Below, in pieces: positions 9,501 to 16,947 of a stretch of DNA of 64,000 nucleotides (position 1 is the first letter of the stretch; each line of letters opens with the position of its first letter). Under the pieces are notes generated by a model, which saw only the letters and a list, made by a program, of their open reading frames with translations, did not search any database and was not told where the DNA came from. The translations under genes and the position numbers were made by a program. This DNA is from Streptomyces asoensis (GTDB lineage: Bacteria; Actinomycetota; Actinomycetes; Streptomycetales; Streptomycetaceae), in the NCBI RefSeq assembly GCF_013085465.1, contig NZ_CP049838.1:9672001-9736000 (forward strand), given 5' to 3'.

Positions 9501-10993
9501 GTCAGGTACTCGTCGTCGAACGCTTCAGGCATAAGGCCGTCGATCATCTCCGGAGGCGCTCCGCTGGCGGCCACCACCATCACGGCCACGATCGGGGCGG
9601 TGCCGCGCTTCACCACGTCCATCAGGAGCGATTCGGCCTCGGGCCCGGGCGCCGCCTCCCGCTCGGTCTCCGGCTCCGGCGCATCGACCCGGCGTGGCGA
9701 CACCTCGGGGACATGGGGTTCTTCAACCACGGTGTCTGCGTGCGCTGAAGGGCTGTCGGACCTGTTCAACACCGCGAGGGCACGCTGCACCCACCCATGC
9801 CGCGCCGCGCCGAGGGTGGGCCAACCAATGGGGTCTTCGTCCTGCGGGATATGGACCTCCCGCCGGTTGCCCATCTTGGACTGGAGCTGCTGCTGCCACC
9901 AGAGGCGGTCTTGGTCGCGGGGCCAAAACGGAGACGTGTAGCGGGCCGCCTGCCGGTGTACGGAAGGCTGCCAGTGAACGCCCGCCTCGTGCAGGCCCGC
10001 GGCACAGGCTGCGGAGAACTTCGCCCACTCTTCGGCCGACGCGGCACACCCCATGCAATCGGCGAAAGCGGACGGCAGGCGCCCTGGGTCGGGGTAGGCA
10101 GACAGGAACGAGGCGACTGCGACCAAGGATGACAGGACTTGAGGCCTGGCCACGTAGTCACCGTAGGTGCTCTCTGTGAGATCGGCAGCCATGACGTCAT
10201 TGAGGGAGGACGCGGACCGGAGCGGGTCCTGGTACTCCACCATGGCGTTGCGGCTGATGCGGATCGCCTCTTCGAGAAGCGTGTCGACGGTCTTCCTCAC
10301 TAGGGCCGGTCGCCGTGTCTCCGGAACCGCAACCATCGTCGTGACCACGTCGGTCGCATCGAGGACGCCGCCCCCGCCGCGAGCGCGTCGCTGCCACAGA
10401 GCGCTCGGGCCATGCGGTGCCATGGGGCACAGGGCGAGCCGGTCCGCCACGGCCCTCTGGTCGGGCGCATTCAGGAATGGGACACCTCGGAGCAACTCGG
10501 CCGCCGGGACGTCGTCGGGTCTGACGAAGGCCAGGGAGGCGAGCGTCCTTTGCACCGCGGTGCGGCCGGAGGCGTCCAGGCCAGTGCTCAGCATGGAGAC
10601 ACAGGCCGACGCCTGGCGGCCGCGGTCGGCGTAGCGTTCGATCGTCGAAGTGACGCGCTTGTCCTGCCAGGCGCCCGTGCGGAGGGCGCCCAGAAGGACA
10701 CCCTCCGGGATATCGGTTGCCGCCGCGAGCGCTGAGCGCACCAGGCACAGTCGTGACAGCCGCAACACCGTCTCACCTGCCCGTGCCTTTCCCGCCTTGA
10801 TGTCCTGGGCCAGGCTGTCGAAGGCGAGGGAAAGGTCCGAGGCGTAGCCCGACCACCCCAGTTCCCTGTCACCGAGGTGCTTCATCAGCCACCAGTCGGA
10901 CTCGAACAGCCAGTGGATGCGGTCGGACTGCCCCGTGGCGTGCAGGAGGGGGACCATCCTCGTCAGGCCGAAGTCGTCCAGAACGCCGGTCAT
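6584..10993 (-). CDS. Very large alpha-helical protein, partner of the STAND NTPase
   Basis: 1,469 residues, no recognised catalytic motif and no transmembrane segment. Most of the sequence has helical, Leu/Ala/Arg-rich character with recurring short helix pairs (for example LRGLSHHADRDTIVPAAVLEEIL, LLTGMALVDAYSYVASDPARIDLLIDLLP). This suggests an alpha-solenoid (HEAT- or TPR-like) scaffold. Its ATG overlaps the stop of the upstream NTPase gene by 4 bp (ATGA at 10990-10993), so the two are translationally coupled. An ATG 10 codons upstream exists but would overlap the NTPase gene further. Its function may be sensing or effector assembly in a STAND system (inference). Confidence 0.7.
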   Translation of the reverse strand: MTGVLDDFGLTRMVPLLHATGQSDRIHWLFESDWWLMKHLGDRELGWSGYASDLSLAFDSLAQDIKAGKARAGETVLRLSRLCLVRSALAAATDIPEGVLLGALRTGAWQDKRVTSTIERYADRGRQASACVSMLSTGLDASGRTAVQRTLASLAFVRPDDVPAAELLRGVPFLNAPDQRAVADRLALCPMAPHGPSALWQRRARGGGGVLDATDVVTTMVAVPETRRPALVRKTVDTLLEEAIRISRNAMVEYQDPLRSASSLNDVMAADLTESTYGDYVARPQVLSSLVAVASFLSAYPDPGRLPSAFADCMGCAASAEEWAKFSAACAAGLHEAGVHWQPSVHRQAARYTSPFWPRDQDRLWWQQQLQSKMGNRREVHIPQDEDPIGWPTLGAARHGWVQRALAVLNRSDSPSAHADTVVEEPHVPEVSPRRVDAPEPETEREAAPGPEAESLLMDVVKRGTAPIVAVMVVAASGAPPEMIDGLMPEAFDDEYLTLQLLNLANAAADAQVPPELARRAMGGLLRHALESAHLARGAAGAWADVDAELIVAADLTPVLDFVLGLPTEPERDHASPLFESYDVRVQDVPMLTVLEAIAEHLDKTSAVRVTDALLAVPSTPVRNRGLDLMAPRLPREVVERVLALNWRPADAREQVWALREIAAGCSSDGADVRKLIEGMALEAADGIEDGWAYVDTLLHTNDGEPSSAAATVARPEVLATVRRLSVNNRADALRGLSHHADRDTIVPAAVLEEILKLPGMNASGTYSWRGTALVACAGLLDASMAGAALDSAMELPERFTTGSSQAWGHDWTTEFLRAAVVNALVPAMAPSDARRAFDYARTLPYIAREPVFRTLAETADPPLASLLFDHTVERYQTYLLLEDSPPPSVIEQALCMDTTAMFQMHRQVQTAEIIAAIVDRLNGERRAVAAEMAMGFSATGPCAWLGAAILKHLAEDDHVDAALLTGMALVDAYSYVASDPARIDLLIDLLPHTERHAAAEQAALTRFVASRFPDFEELFLDEAHGRLLEADEQSEYIRLTGMDRLPRQGEDEHDPTEAELRARAAMWILSPIAHRQRDEFLKALLLESPVTSRVRALSRLSEVLPEELHGTVLTESIQELVRHAHLLGDDDLAELAKVVEHLPTSDRGLFLPLVTELPAFDATSAEEVEAEALEEIYHDWGRILRPHPKYADIGRSVAAQELGNRFQRERFRKSYHFVTPRVRFLAALAPHLSQGDITDALHILRDFPEAERASGLVALLPMFAKGNARLVRAEIDALESRFARLWVLWQGQGNLGGMGIDVTARAEAVIASFETPTAKGAAALLMVGHLGVNRAFDIILEQARRAGDDDRLKLMSLAVRIGQETGHRERLSCLVMQLSSPEAQFQAMLMFGRSGMHLHDCVGAGGESAVALLSAVHRRFSELSRLPPVRFLRALAGEMAVVNGFLDDSERLMLARSIRQVFNQWRWP

Positions 10994-12123
10994 GGGCCGT
11001 TGTCCCCGATCATGTGCTCCCACAGCAGGTCGGCGATCGTTGCGCGGACGTTGGTGAGGTCGACGGCAGCATTGGCGACTATGTCGTGACGGTGCAGGAA
11101 GTCACGGAAACTGGCGTGGTAAAGGCTGTACTTGGCCGGTGAGGTTGAGCCGTCCGCGTGCAGGAACTGCCGCCAGTCGATGAGGCGGCGCTGTACAAAG
11201 GTGGGGTCCGCCTGCGTCGTCACACGGGTGACGACGCGCGAGATGATCCAGGCGGGCAGGGGAGTCTCCGCTTCGCACAGCACGTACAGGATCCAGGCGT
11301 TCACCGTCGGCGCTTCGGCGGCTGCCATACCCATTGACTCCCAGTGGGCGGCGTAATAGTTCTCCAGGCCCTGAGGCAACTCGCTGAGGAAGCGGTCCAG
11401 GTCAAGGTTGGGTGACCGCACAAGGTCGATGAGCGTGTAGTAGAGGTACATGAAGTTGCCCTCGCTCATCTCGCCGAGCCGGTCGACGACCGCGTCCCTG
11501 CTCAGGTGGGAGTCGTCCACCAGACGTGCCAGGGCCTCGTCGGACAGCTTGTTCTCGAGGTGACGGCGTACGTCCTCCATGGTCTGGTCGTGGAAGTCCC
11601 TCAGGTCGATCCTCTGGAACGGGCCGTCGGCACGGAGCGGAGTCGTGTTCCTGCGCGTCGTCAGCACGAAGTAGACCCCCTTGTCCAGGACTCCCGGCAG
11701 GTAGAGCGGATTCGCGGCGAGGGGGGCCGCCTCCGCCTCGTCCAGGGCGTCCACCGCGATCACCAGAGGGAGTTCGTCCGGAAGTCCGGCCCTGATCTCT
11801 CTGAGCATGTGGGACACCGATTCGCCGCTGTCGGTGCTCCCTGCCGGATGTGCGCCGTATCGAGCTGTGAGCTGCTGGGAAAGGCCCCTGATGAAGTGTC
11901 CGGCAGTGTTCAGCCCTTGGGCCCGCAGGTTGAAGTGTCCAATGCAGTGGGTCCGCCGGATGTACTCGGCGAGGATGGCGGTCTTGCCCGCGCCGGGATC
12001 GCCTTCGAGGATCAGGAATCCACGGTCGTGGTGCTCGATAAACTTCTCCATGGCGGTGAAGATGTAGTCGCGGCCGACAAAGTCAGCCGTCTTGGTCTCG
12101 ATGATGTCCTCAGCAGCGATCAT
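10990..12123 (-). CDS. STAND/NACHT-like P-loop NTPase
   Basis: 377 residues. It opens with DFVGRDYIFTAMEKFI, the 'VGR' start of NACHT/STAND ATPase modules. The Walker A motif is GDPGAGKT (residues 41-48), Walker B is LVIAVDALDE (residues about 120-129), and a sensor-like LTTRRN follows. A winged-helix-like region and an HASFRDFLH segment, a frequent post-NTPase motif in NACHT proteins, come later. STAND NTPases are signal-dependent switches, frequent in programmed cell death, anti-phage defence and transcription control. The protein carries no effector domain of its own; the coupled 1,469-residue protein probably supplies the rest. The ATG at 12123 has GAGGGGGG upstream. Confidence 0.85.
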   Translation of the reverse strand: MIAAEDIIETKTADFVGRDYIFTAMEKFIEHHDRGFLILEGDPGAGKTAILAEYIRRTHCIGHFNLRAQGLNTAGHFIRGLSQQLTARYGAHPAGSTDSGESVSHMLREIRAGLPDELPLVIAVDALDEAEAAPLAANPLYLPGVLDKGVYFVLTTRRNTTPLRADGPFQRIDLRDFHDQTMEDVRRHLENKLSDEALARLVDDSHLSRDAVVDRLGEMSEGNFMYLYYTLIDLVRSPNLDLDRFLSELPQGLENYYAAHWESMGMAAAEAPTVNAWILYVLCEAETPLPAWIISRVVTRVTTQADPTFVQRRLIDWRQFLHADGSTSPAKYSLYHASFRDFLHRHDIVANAAVDLTNVRATIADLLWEHMIGDNGP

Positions 12124-12382
12124 TCCGCCCCCCTCGTACGCCGAGTGAACGCCCAATCCCTAGCTTGGGCGGCAGCAACGCAGCCGCGCAAGAGGTGGGC
12201 GAGCGGACCCGGACCGCGTCAACTGTTCGATATAGAGCGGGAGTTCGACCGATCGCTGCTACCCGGGTCCCAATGGGGCCGGAAGCGCCCCGGTACACCC
12301 GAGCCCCCCTGACAGGGCGTGATCCTCTGAGACTCCTCAAGTTCCTTGGCAGACACGGAAGCTGACGGCCAGGATGATTCAC

Positions 12383-12718
12383 ATGACGGGAATCGCGGAG
12401 CTGAACAAGAAGCACAACTTCGTGCTGACGATCCGGGACGCGGACGTGGTCGCCGCGGCACTGCGCCAGGCGCTCGCCGAGGCGGCGCCCGAGGAGCGTC
12501 CGGGGCTGGAACGCGCCGCGGCGCTCGTGGAGTCCAGCGCCGCCGCCGATGAGGCACGGCTGCGCGCCCGCTGGGTCCGCTCGCGTCTCGTCGCCGTCGG
12601 CTTCCAGGGGGACATCACCTCGGTCGCGGCGCTGAAGGCCCTGCGCCGGGCAGAGCCGCAGCTGAGCCTGCTGGCCGCGGTGCAGCTCCAGCGGGAGGCC
12701 GCGGCTCACCCGGAGTGA
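12383..12718 (+). CDS. Conserved hypothetical protein
   Basis: 111 residues, Ala/Arg/Glu-rich and mostly helical (LRQALAEAAPEERPGLERAAALVE). No known domain is recognised. The ATG at 12383 has AGGA 8 nt upstream; the ATG at 12374 is badly placed relative to this site. The stop overlaps a GTG (12715) of a downstream interrupted frame, which suggests a former two-gene operon. It is divergent from the STAND operon; the 259 bp between them must hold both promoters. Confidence 0.55.
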   Translation: MTGIAELNKKHNFVLTIRDADVVAAALRQALAEAAPEERPGLERAAALVESSAAADEARLRARWVRSRLVAVGFQGDITSVAALKALRRAEPQLSLLAAVQLQREAAAHPE

Positions 12719-13257
12719 ACCGGCCTACCGCCCCGGCGAGCGGCGTAGCAAACTGGACGGATCCGTCCCTCGTGGACCCCGCATCCTGGACGGCGCTGCA
12801 CCGGTGTCCGGCCCAGGGGGAGGCATGGCGGACGGACAACTCGAACGTCAAGGCCACCATGGATTCAATGGCCGGCCGGAGCTCGGAGTCAACTATCCAT
12901 ATCGCGGGAGCCCTTGACGGCTTTGGCCTCCCGCCCCGCACGCTCCGCAGCGCCTGTCGTGTCGACCTGGTAGGCACCATGGAACCCCAACTCGTTGGCA
13001 CGGCCTTCGGCGTGGACCCGCAAGCCACTCTGATCGATCTCGCCGACCACGCCGCCCGTTGAGCGTCGGCGGACGCCAACATGGTCAAGGGCATTGCCAC
13101 ACACGCGGAAGCCGTCCGCCCCGAACTCGCCGAGGTGGTGGAGCGCGTCGAGAACTACGTCACGACGGCCCCTCCCGACCCGGGCCTCAACATGAAGGTG
13201 TCCCTCCTGGAGCATCGCGCCCGACTCGTGGGAGCCATGACGCACGCTGCCGCGTAG
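12715..13257 (+). pseudogene. Interrupted reading frame, unknown protein
   Basis: A frame starting with GTG (4-bp overlap with the previous stop) runs to a TGA at 13060-13062. It continues in the same frame from the next codon through to a TAG at 13255-13257 with good coding character (MVKGIATHAEAVRPELAEVV, RARLVGAM). The simplest reading is one former gene of about 180 codons with a nonsense mutation. Alternatively, only the 58-codon frame from ATG 13081 is real. No family is recognised. Confidence 0.35.
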
Positions 13258-13647
13258 CGGCAGGCTGAGAGGGCTCTGCTCCCAGTTGGGCCCCACGAGG
13301 GGACCGGTCTCGTCGAGATACCCGCGCAGCCCGGCCTGCGGGTACTCGATGATGTCGTCGGGCAGCTCATCCACGTGAACCAGGTCGGTGCGAGGAACTT
13401 GTCCGGTTCGCTCAGATGGGGTGTAGGTGCTAGGGCAGCGGCCCATACGCGCTCGCGCAGCAAGCGCAGGCCGTTGAGGCCGACGATCACTACGTCACTT
13501 GAGCATGGGGTGGAAGATATCGAAGTAGACGGTCGATCGCGAGGATCCGCATACGCTGGCCGAACGGCCGGCGATCAAGGATTCCGCGTAGCGCAAGCTG
13601 TTCATGCTGAGCGGCAATGAGTGGGTGTTGAACCTCAAAACTGAGGG
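13258..13647. other. Degenerate region without intact gene
   Basis: Short pieces with protein-like composition occur on the minus strand in two different frames (for example VHVDELPDDIIEYPQAGLRG near 13380 and HEQLALRGILDRRPFGQ near 13590), but no frame is continuous. This looks like gene decay. The parent gene is not recognised, and no transposase or inverted repeat boundary is visible. Confidence 0.4.
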
Positions 13648-14835
13648 TCATGAGATTGGGACCAGGGAACCGAGCCCTGCGAGCTGGCGGCCCTCTTCAG
13701 GAAGGACAACAAAGACCCCGGAGCCAGGTGGATTCTCAACGGATGCTCTATGCATACGACTTGCCCACTCGAGGGTGGGCCACTGGGTATCGCTGTCCCA
13801 GCGAACCCCTGCCAGGTTGAATTCAGCAAGGTTCACAGTGGTGAGGTCGGCACCAAGGAAGTCGTTTGCGGCGTCAGTCAGGTTGCCATGAGCTTTGGTG
13901 AAGTCACCTTCAAGGTCGCGGGCGCGGTCAAGGTCAAGGTCAAGGGCAAGTGCGCGGTCGAGTGCGCGGTCGAGCGCGCGGGCGATGCCGAACTCGGAAC
14001 CAGCGTCGACGGTGCGATCGCAGGCGCGGGCTGGGCCGTGGGTAGGGGCAAGGGCGCGGTCGAGAACGCGGGCGCGCGCGAGGGCATGGACGCGGTTGTG
14101 GAAGCGGTCGCGGTCGCGGGTGAGGGCCAGGAAGAGGGCGGGGTCGCGAGCGCGGTCGAGTTCGCGAACGAGGGTGTGGACGCGAGCGAGGGCAAGGTCG
14201 CGATCTGAGTCAGAGCCAAGGTCGCGGACGAGGGTGCGGGCGAGGTCGCGGACGAGGGTGCGGATCTGGCTGAGGTCGATAGCTCGGCCGGCATCACGGT
14301 CGAGGGCGCGATTCTGGTCGAGGGCGCGGACACGGTTCAGGGCGCGGACGCGGACACGATCAAGGTCGACGTCCAAGGCAGGGTCCCGGTCGCTGAGGAG
14401 AGTGAGGGCGCGTTCGAGGTCAAGGATGCGGTCGAGCGCGATGTCGTGGGCGTGGTCACGGGCGGCCTCAAGATCCCTGGCGAGGGCGCGAGCGAGCGCG
14501 AGGGCGAGAGTAAGGTCCACGGTTGCAGCAACAGTGTCCAGGAAGCCGGCGATTCTCAGAAGGTCTCCGCGATGCCGGAGCCTTTCCTGTGGATAGATGG
14601 ACTTCCAGTGAGCCGACACGTCGGCCAGAGTCGGCCCCGCGCCGCTCTGGGGCGGCTCGGCTTGGGGGGTCTCAGGAAGTCGAAGAATCTCTGGCACGAG
14701 TGCAGGAGGAGACGTAGCGGGATGTTTCGGCTCCAGCAGCGGTCCGGAGGCTTTCAGCGGAGGTTGGAAGCCGGGAGAGCGGCGTGAAAAGACGGCCAGG
14801 ACGCGGCCGACGAAGGACTCAGCAAGAATCGTCAT
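13648..14835 (-). CDS. Asp/Arg/Leu-repeat protein with pentapeptide-like C-terminus
   Basis: 395 residues in three parts. Residues 1-100 are Pro-rich. Residues about 105-315 are a dense repeat of short blocks such as RALDRALD, RDLARTL and ALDLDLDRARDLEGD, in which Arg, Asp, Leu and Ala make up nearly everything. Finally comes a short pentapeptide-like stretch (DFLGADLTTVNLAEFNLAGVRW) of the type found at the ends of actinobacterial repeat proteins. The repeat spacing predicts a long, heavily charged helix. The start overlaps the stop of the upstream membrane-protein gene by 4 bp (ATGA), so the two probably act together at the membrane. Function unknown. Confidence 0.65.
   Translation of the reverse strand: MTILAESFVGRVLAVFSRRSPGFQPPLKASGPLLEPKHPATSPPALVPEILRLPETPQAEPPQSGAGPTLADVSAHWKSIYPQERLRHRGDLLRIAGFLDTVAATVDLTLALALARALARDLEAARDHAHDIALDRILDLERALTLLSDRDPALDVDLDRVRVRALNRVRALDQNRALDRDAGRAIDLSQIRTLVRDLARTLVRDLGSDSDRDLALARVHTLVRELDRARDPALFLALTRDRDRFHNRVHALARARVLDRALAPTHGPARACDRTVDAGSEFGIARALDRALDRALALDLDLDRARDLEGDFTKAHGNLTDAANDFLGADLTTVNLAEFNLAGVRWDSDTQWPTLEWASRMHRASVENPPGSGVFVVLPEEGRQLAGLGSLVPIS
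13915..14520 (-). repeat. Degenerate short tandem repeats encoding (R/A)DL(D/A) blocks
   Basis: Within the gene above, about 600 bp consist of loosely repeated 6-12 bp units (GCGCGGTCGA-like on the plus strand). They keep reading frame on the minus strand. Such arrays change length easily by slippage. Confidence 0.6.
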
Positions 14836-15398
14836 GCCGTACCTCCTCCGCGCGTTGGATCCTGGCGCGCAGCAACCCCCGTGTCTGGCAGTGGAACTTC
14901 CGCTGGGGGACTGCCCGTCTGGATCCCTGGTAGAGCACCGTTCGACTGCCCCGGTCCGGGCTGCTGTCCATTCTGTGGAAGGGCCTGCGCCTGCTGTTGA
15001 GCCTCCTCTACCACACCGCCGAGGGCAGCCCGGCCTGCGCTCTTAACCATCAACGGCACCAGTGTGGTGACCTGCTGGACAGCGGACAGCGCACCCAACC
15101 CGAGAAGAAACGCTACTAGTGGATTCGTGCTCTGCGGATAGCTGGCTGCCACGGCGCCGGTCAGCGCTCCGCTGACGAGTAGCCGCAACACCCCGGCCAC
15201 GCAGTACGCCTTCCAGCCGGGCGCGGGCAAGTGCTCCTCACCTGGCCGAACATCGGCTCTGTGCTGGGGTGGATCGACCGTGTCCGACTGGACGTTCCAC
15301 GGCATCTGGCGATGCCACTTGATCGACTTGATTACGTCGACAGCCTCAATGGAGGCGCCTCCGGCAGCTCCCACCATCGCCGCCATGAACCAATCCAT
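14832..15398 (-). CDS. Small membrane protein, operon partner of the repeat protein
   Basis: 188 residues with a short N-terminal hydrophobic stretch (MDWFMAAMVGAAGGASIEAV) and a central hydrophobic block of two helices (VAGVLRLLVSGALTGAVAA and NPLVAFLLGLGALSAVQQV). The C-terminal tail is Gln/Pro/Gly-rich and probably disordered. It is the first gene of a coupled pair (ATGA overlap with the repeat-protein gene). No family is recognised. Confidence 0.6.
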   Translation of the reverse strand: MDWFMAAMVGAAGGASIEAVDVIKSIKWHRQMPWNVQSDTVDPPQHRADVRPGEEHLPAPGWKAYCVAGVLRLLVSGALTGAVAASYPQSTNPLVAFLLGLGALSAVQQVTTLVPLMVKSAGRAALGGVVEEAQQQAQALPQNGQQPGPGQSNGALPGIQTGSPPAEVPLPDTGVAARQDPTRGGGTA

Positions 15399-15852
15399 GG
15401 TCCGAGGCTAGAGGGAGCCCTAGTGCTGGGAGGCGGTTCTGGGTAAACGACTTGCAGCCTCCCGGAGCCAAAGGGCTTGCGGGCGACCGAGCCGGAAGCA
15501 CTGAGCAGGTCGTTGACGAGGCACTTGGTCGCCTTCTCCAGGGAACAGTCCAATGCCCGATTGACCTGTTGGATCCGGGTGATCGCGGTGTGTAACCCCT
15601 GCTGGCTTCCGGCTGCATGCTGTATCCGGAGCCAGTCCCGATCCAGCAGTCTCTGTGTCCTCGGCCTCGAGGCCGGTCGCGACGTGTGGCGGACCGCGCT
15701 GAGGTACTGGTCGTTCGACAGGGGCCAGGGGCCAGGGGAGGGCCATGTTCCTGCATCACGTCCCTGCACGGCCGCCGAGGAAGGCACGCCGGGCTGTCGA
15801 TACAGCGCGCCACCGCTTGAGAACGCCTGACGGCAGGCACACAGTGGGATGC
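15399..15852. other. Region without a confident gene
   Basis: About 450 bp. A minus-strand frame (15332-15877) contains a stretch of protein-like composition (QYLSAVRHTSRPASRPRTQ, then HTAITRIQQVNRALD, residues about 45-140). It runs antisense into the start of the downstream plus-strand gene and overlaps the membrane-protein gene, so it could be a decayed gene. No start site supports it. Confidence 0.35.
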
Positions 15853-16647
15853 ATGAGCCGCCACCGAAATCCACCACGCAGGGCGCCGTGGATCATGGGT
15901 GGGGCAGCCGTCCTCGTGGCGGGTGGCCTGGGAATCTGGGGGCTGACGGCATCGGACGGCGGTACTCCTCGACCGGCGCCGTCGGCATCGAGTGACCTGT
16001 CCTTGCCCACGCTCGACCCACTGCCCTCCCTGACGGCTGAGCCGGAAACCTCCAGTACGGCGCGTCCCGCCCCCACGGATACCAGGACCGCCCCGTCCAC
16101 GGCGACGGCCGGGCAGCCCACGCGCCCCAGCGCCCAGGGGAGCGCCCAGGGGACAGCCGACCGCACCCCTTCCCCCTCGCGGTCCTCAGCCGTGCCGAAG
16201 ACGTCATCGACGTCGGTACGGCCCGAGACGCCTGCACGGTCACCACAGCCATCGCACACTGCGTTGACAGCCCCGCGACCGACGCCCACGCCCACGCCCA
16301 CGCCGACGCCCACGTCAATGCCGACGATGACGCCGACGCCGACCCTGTCCGCACCCTCTTCGACCCCCGTACCCGCACAGTCACCGACGGTCGAAAGCAG
16401 CCCCACGATCGGAAGCAGCCCCACGATCGGAAGCAGCCCGACGGCCGGCAGCAGCCCGGGGACAACGACGATCTGGTACACGTCTTCCGTGGCTCAGGCC
16501 GCTGCCCAGCGCATGGCCGCCTCAGGGACGGTGGGTGACCCGGCGTGCTCCATGTCGGCCCTGGGCGCCCCCGACCCGACGCTCGTGCCGCAGGTCGGCC
16601 GAATCGGGATCGGCACATATGACCACTACTGGTGCCTGATCTGGTAG
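15853..16647 (+). CDS. Membrane-anchored Pro/Thr/Ser-rich exported protein
   Basis: 264 residues. A short basic N-terminus (MSRHRNPPRRAPW) leads into one transmembrane helix (IMGGAAVLVAGGLGIWGLTA). A low-complexity extracytoplasmic region of about 180 residues follows, with PT repeats and three to four copies of SSPTIG/SSPTAG. It ends in a compact domain of about 50 residues with two Cys (DPACSMSAL, YDHYWCLIW) that could form a disulfide. The long linker suggests a stalk holding the C-terminal domain in the cell wall. Unknown function. Confidence 0.65.
   Translation: MSRHRNPPRRAPWIMGGAAVLVAGGLGIWGLTASDGGTPRPAPSASSDLSLPTLDPLPSLTAEPETSSTARPAPTDTRTAPSTATAGQPTRPSAQGSAQGTADRTPSPSRSSAVPKTSSTSVRPETPARSPQPSHTALTAPRPTPTPTPTPTPTSMPTMTPTPTLSAPSSTPVPAQSPTVESSPTIGSSPTIGSSPTAGSSPGTTTIWYTSSVAQAAAQRMAASGTVGDPACSMSALGAPDPTLVPQVGRIGIGTYDHYWCLIW
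16342..16452 (+). repeat. In-frame repeats in the Pro/Thr/Ser stalk
   Basis: AGCAGCCCCACGATCGGA units repeat near 16398-16435 and encode SSPTIG, SSPTIG, SSPTAG. Upstream, CCCACGCCCACG-type units (about 16290-16320) encode PTPTPT. Slippage-prone coding repeats. Confidence 0.6.
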
Positions 16648-16866
16648 CGATCGCGCCGGACCGCCGACAGCACCGGCCCGGGCAGGTGAGGTCGGCCGGA
16701 TTCGATCGGGCCGGGAACAGCCTCCCGGCCGCTCTCCTCGCGGCGGGGACGTTTACCGCGGCCGCTGCGGGTCACGCGGCTCACGGAAAGCGAAAGGCGC
16801 CACCAGGATCCGCTGAGGACGACTCGAGCGTGTCCGTGCGGCCCGAGCCGGGGCAGAGCGTGCCCC

Positions 16867-16901
16867 GCTCACTGCGCAGGGCGGATGTCCGCGCAGTGAG
16901 C
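16867..16901. promoter_or_regulatory. Perfect 11-bp palindrome upstream of catalase
   Basis: Arms GCTCACTGCGC (16867-16877) and GCGCAGTGAGC (16891-16901), loop 13 nt, ending 46 bp before the catalase start. It is either an operator or leader hairpin controlling the catalase gene or the terminator of the upstream gene, which ends about 220 bp away. The distance to the upstream gene makes a regulatory role at least as likely. Confidence 0.5.
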
Positions 16902-16947
16902 GCCGGACCAGCCCGCTCGTCGCAGCCGCGAGACGAAAGGCAGACGT

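Noticed and set aside
13895..14596. Plus-strand Ser/Arg-repeat frame inside the repeat-protein gene
   Set aside because: The same repeats open several frames. The minus frame has a sensible start coupled to a membrane-protein gene and a pentapeptide-like tail, so it was chosen.
15332..15877. Minus-strand frame with some protein-like composition
   Set aside because: It overlaps the ends of two better-supported genes and has no clear start; kept only as a possible decayed gene in the intergenic entry.
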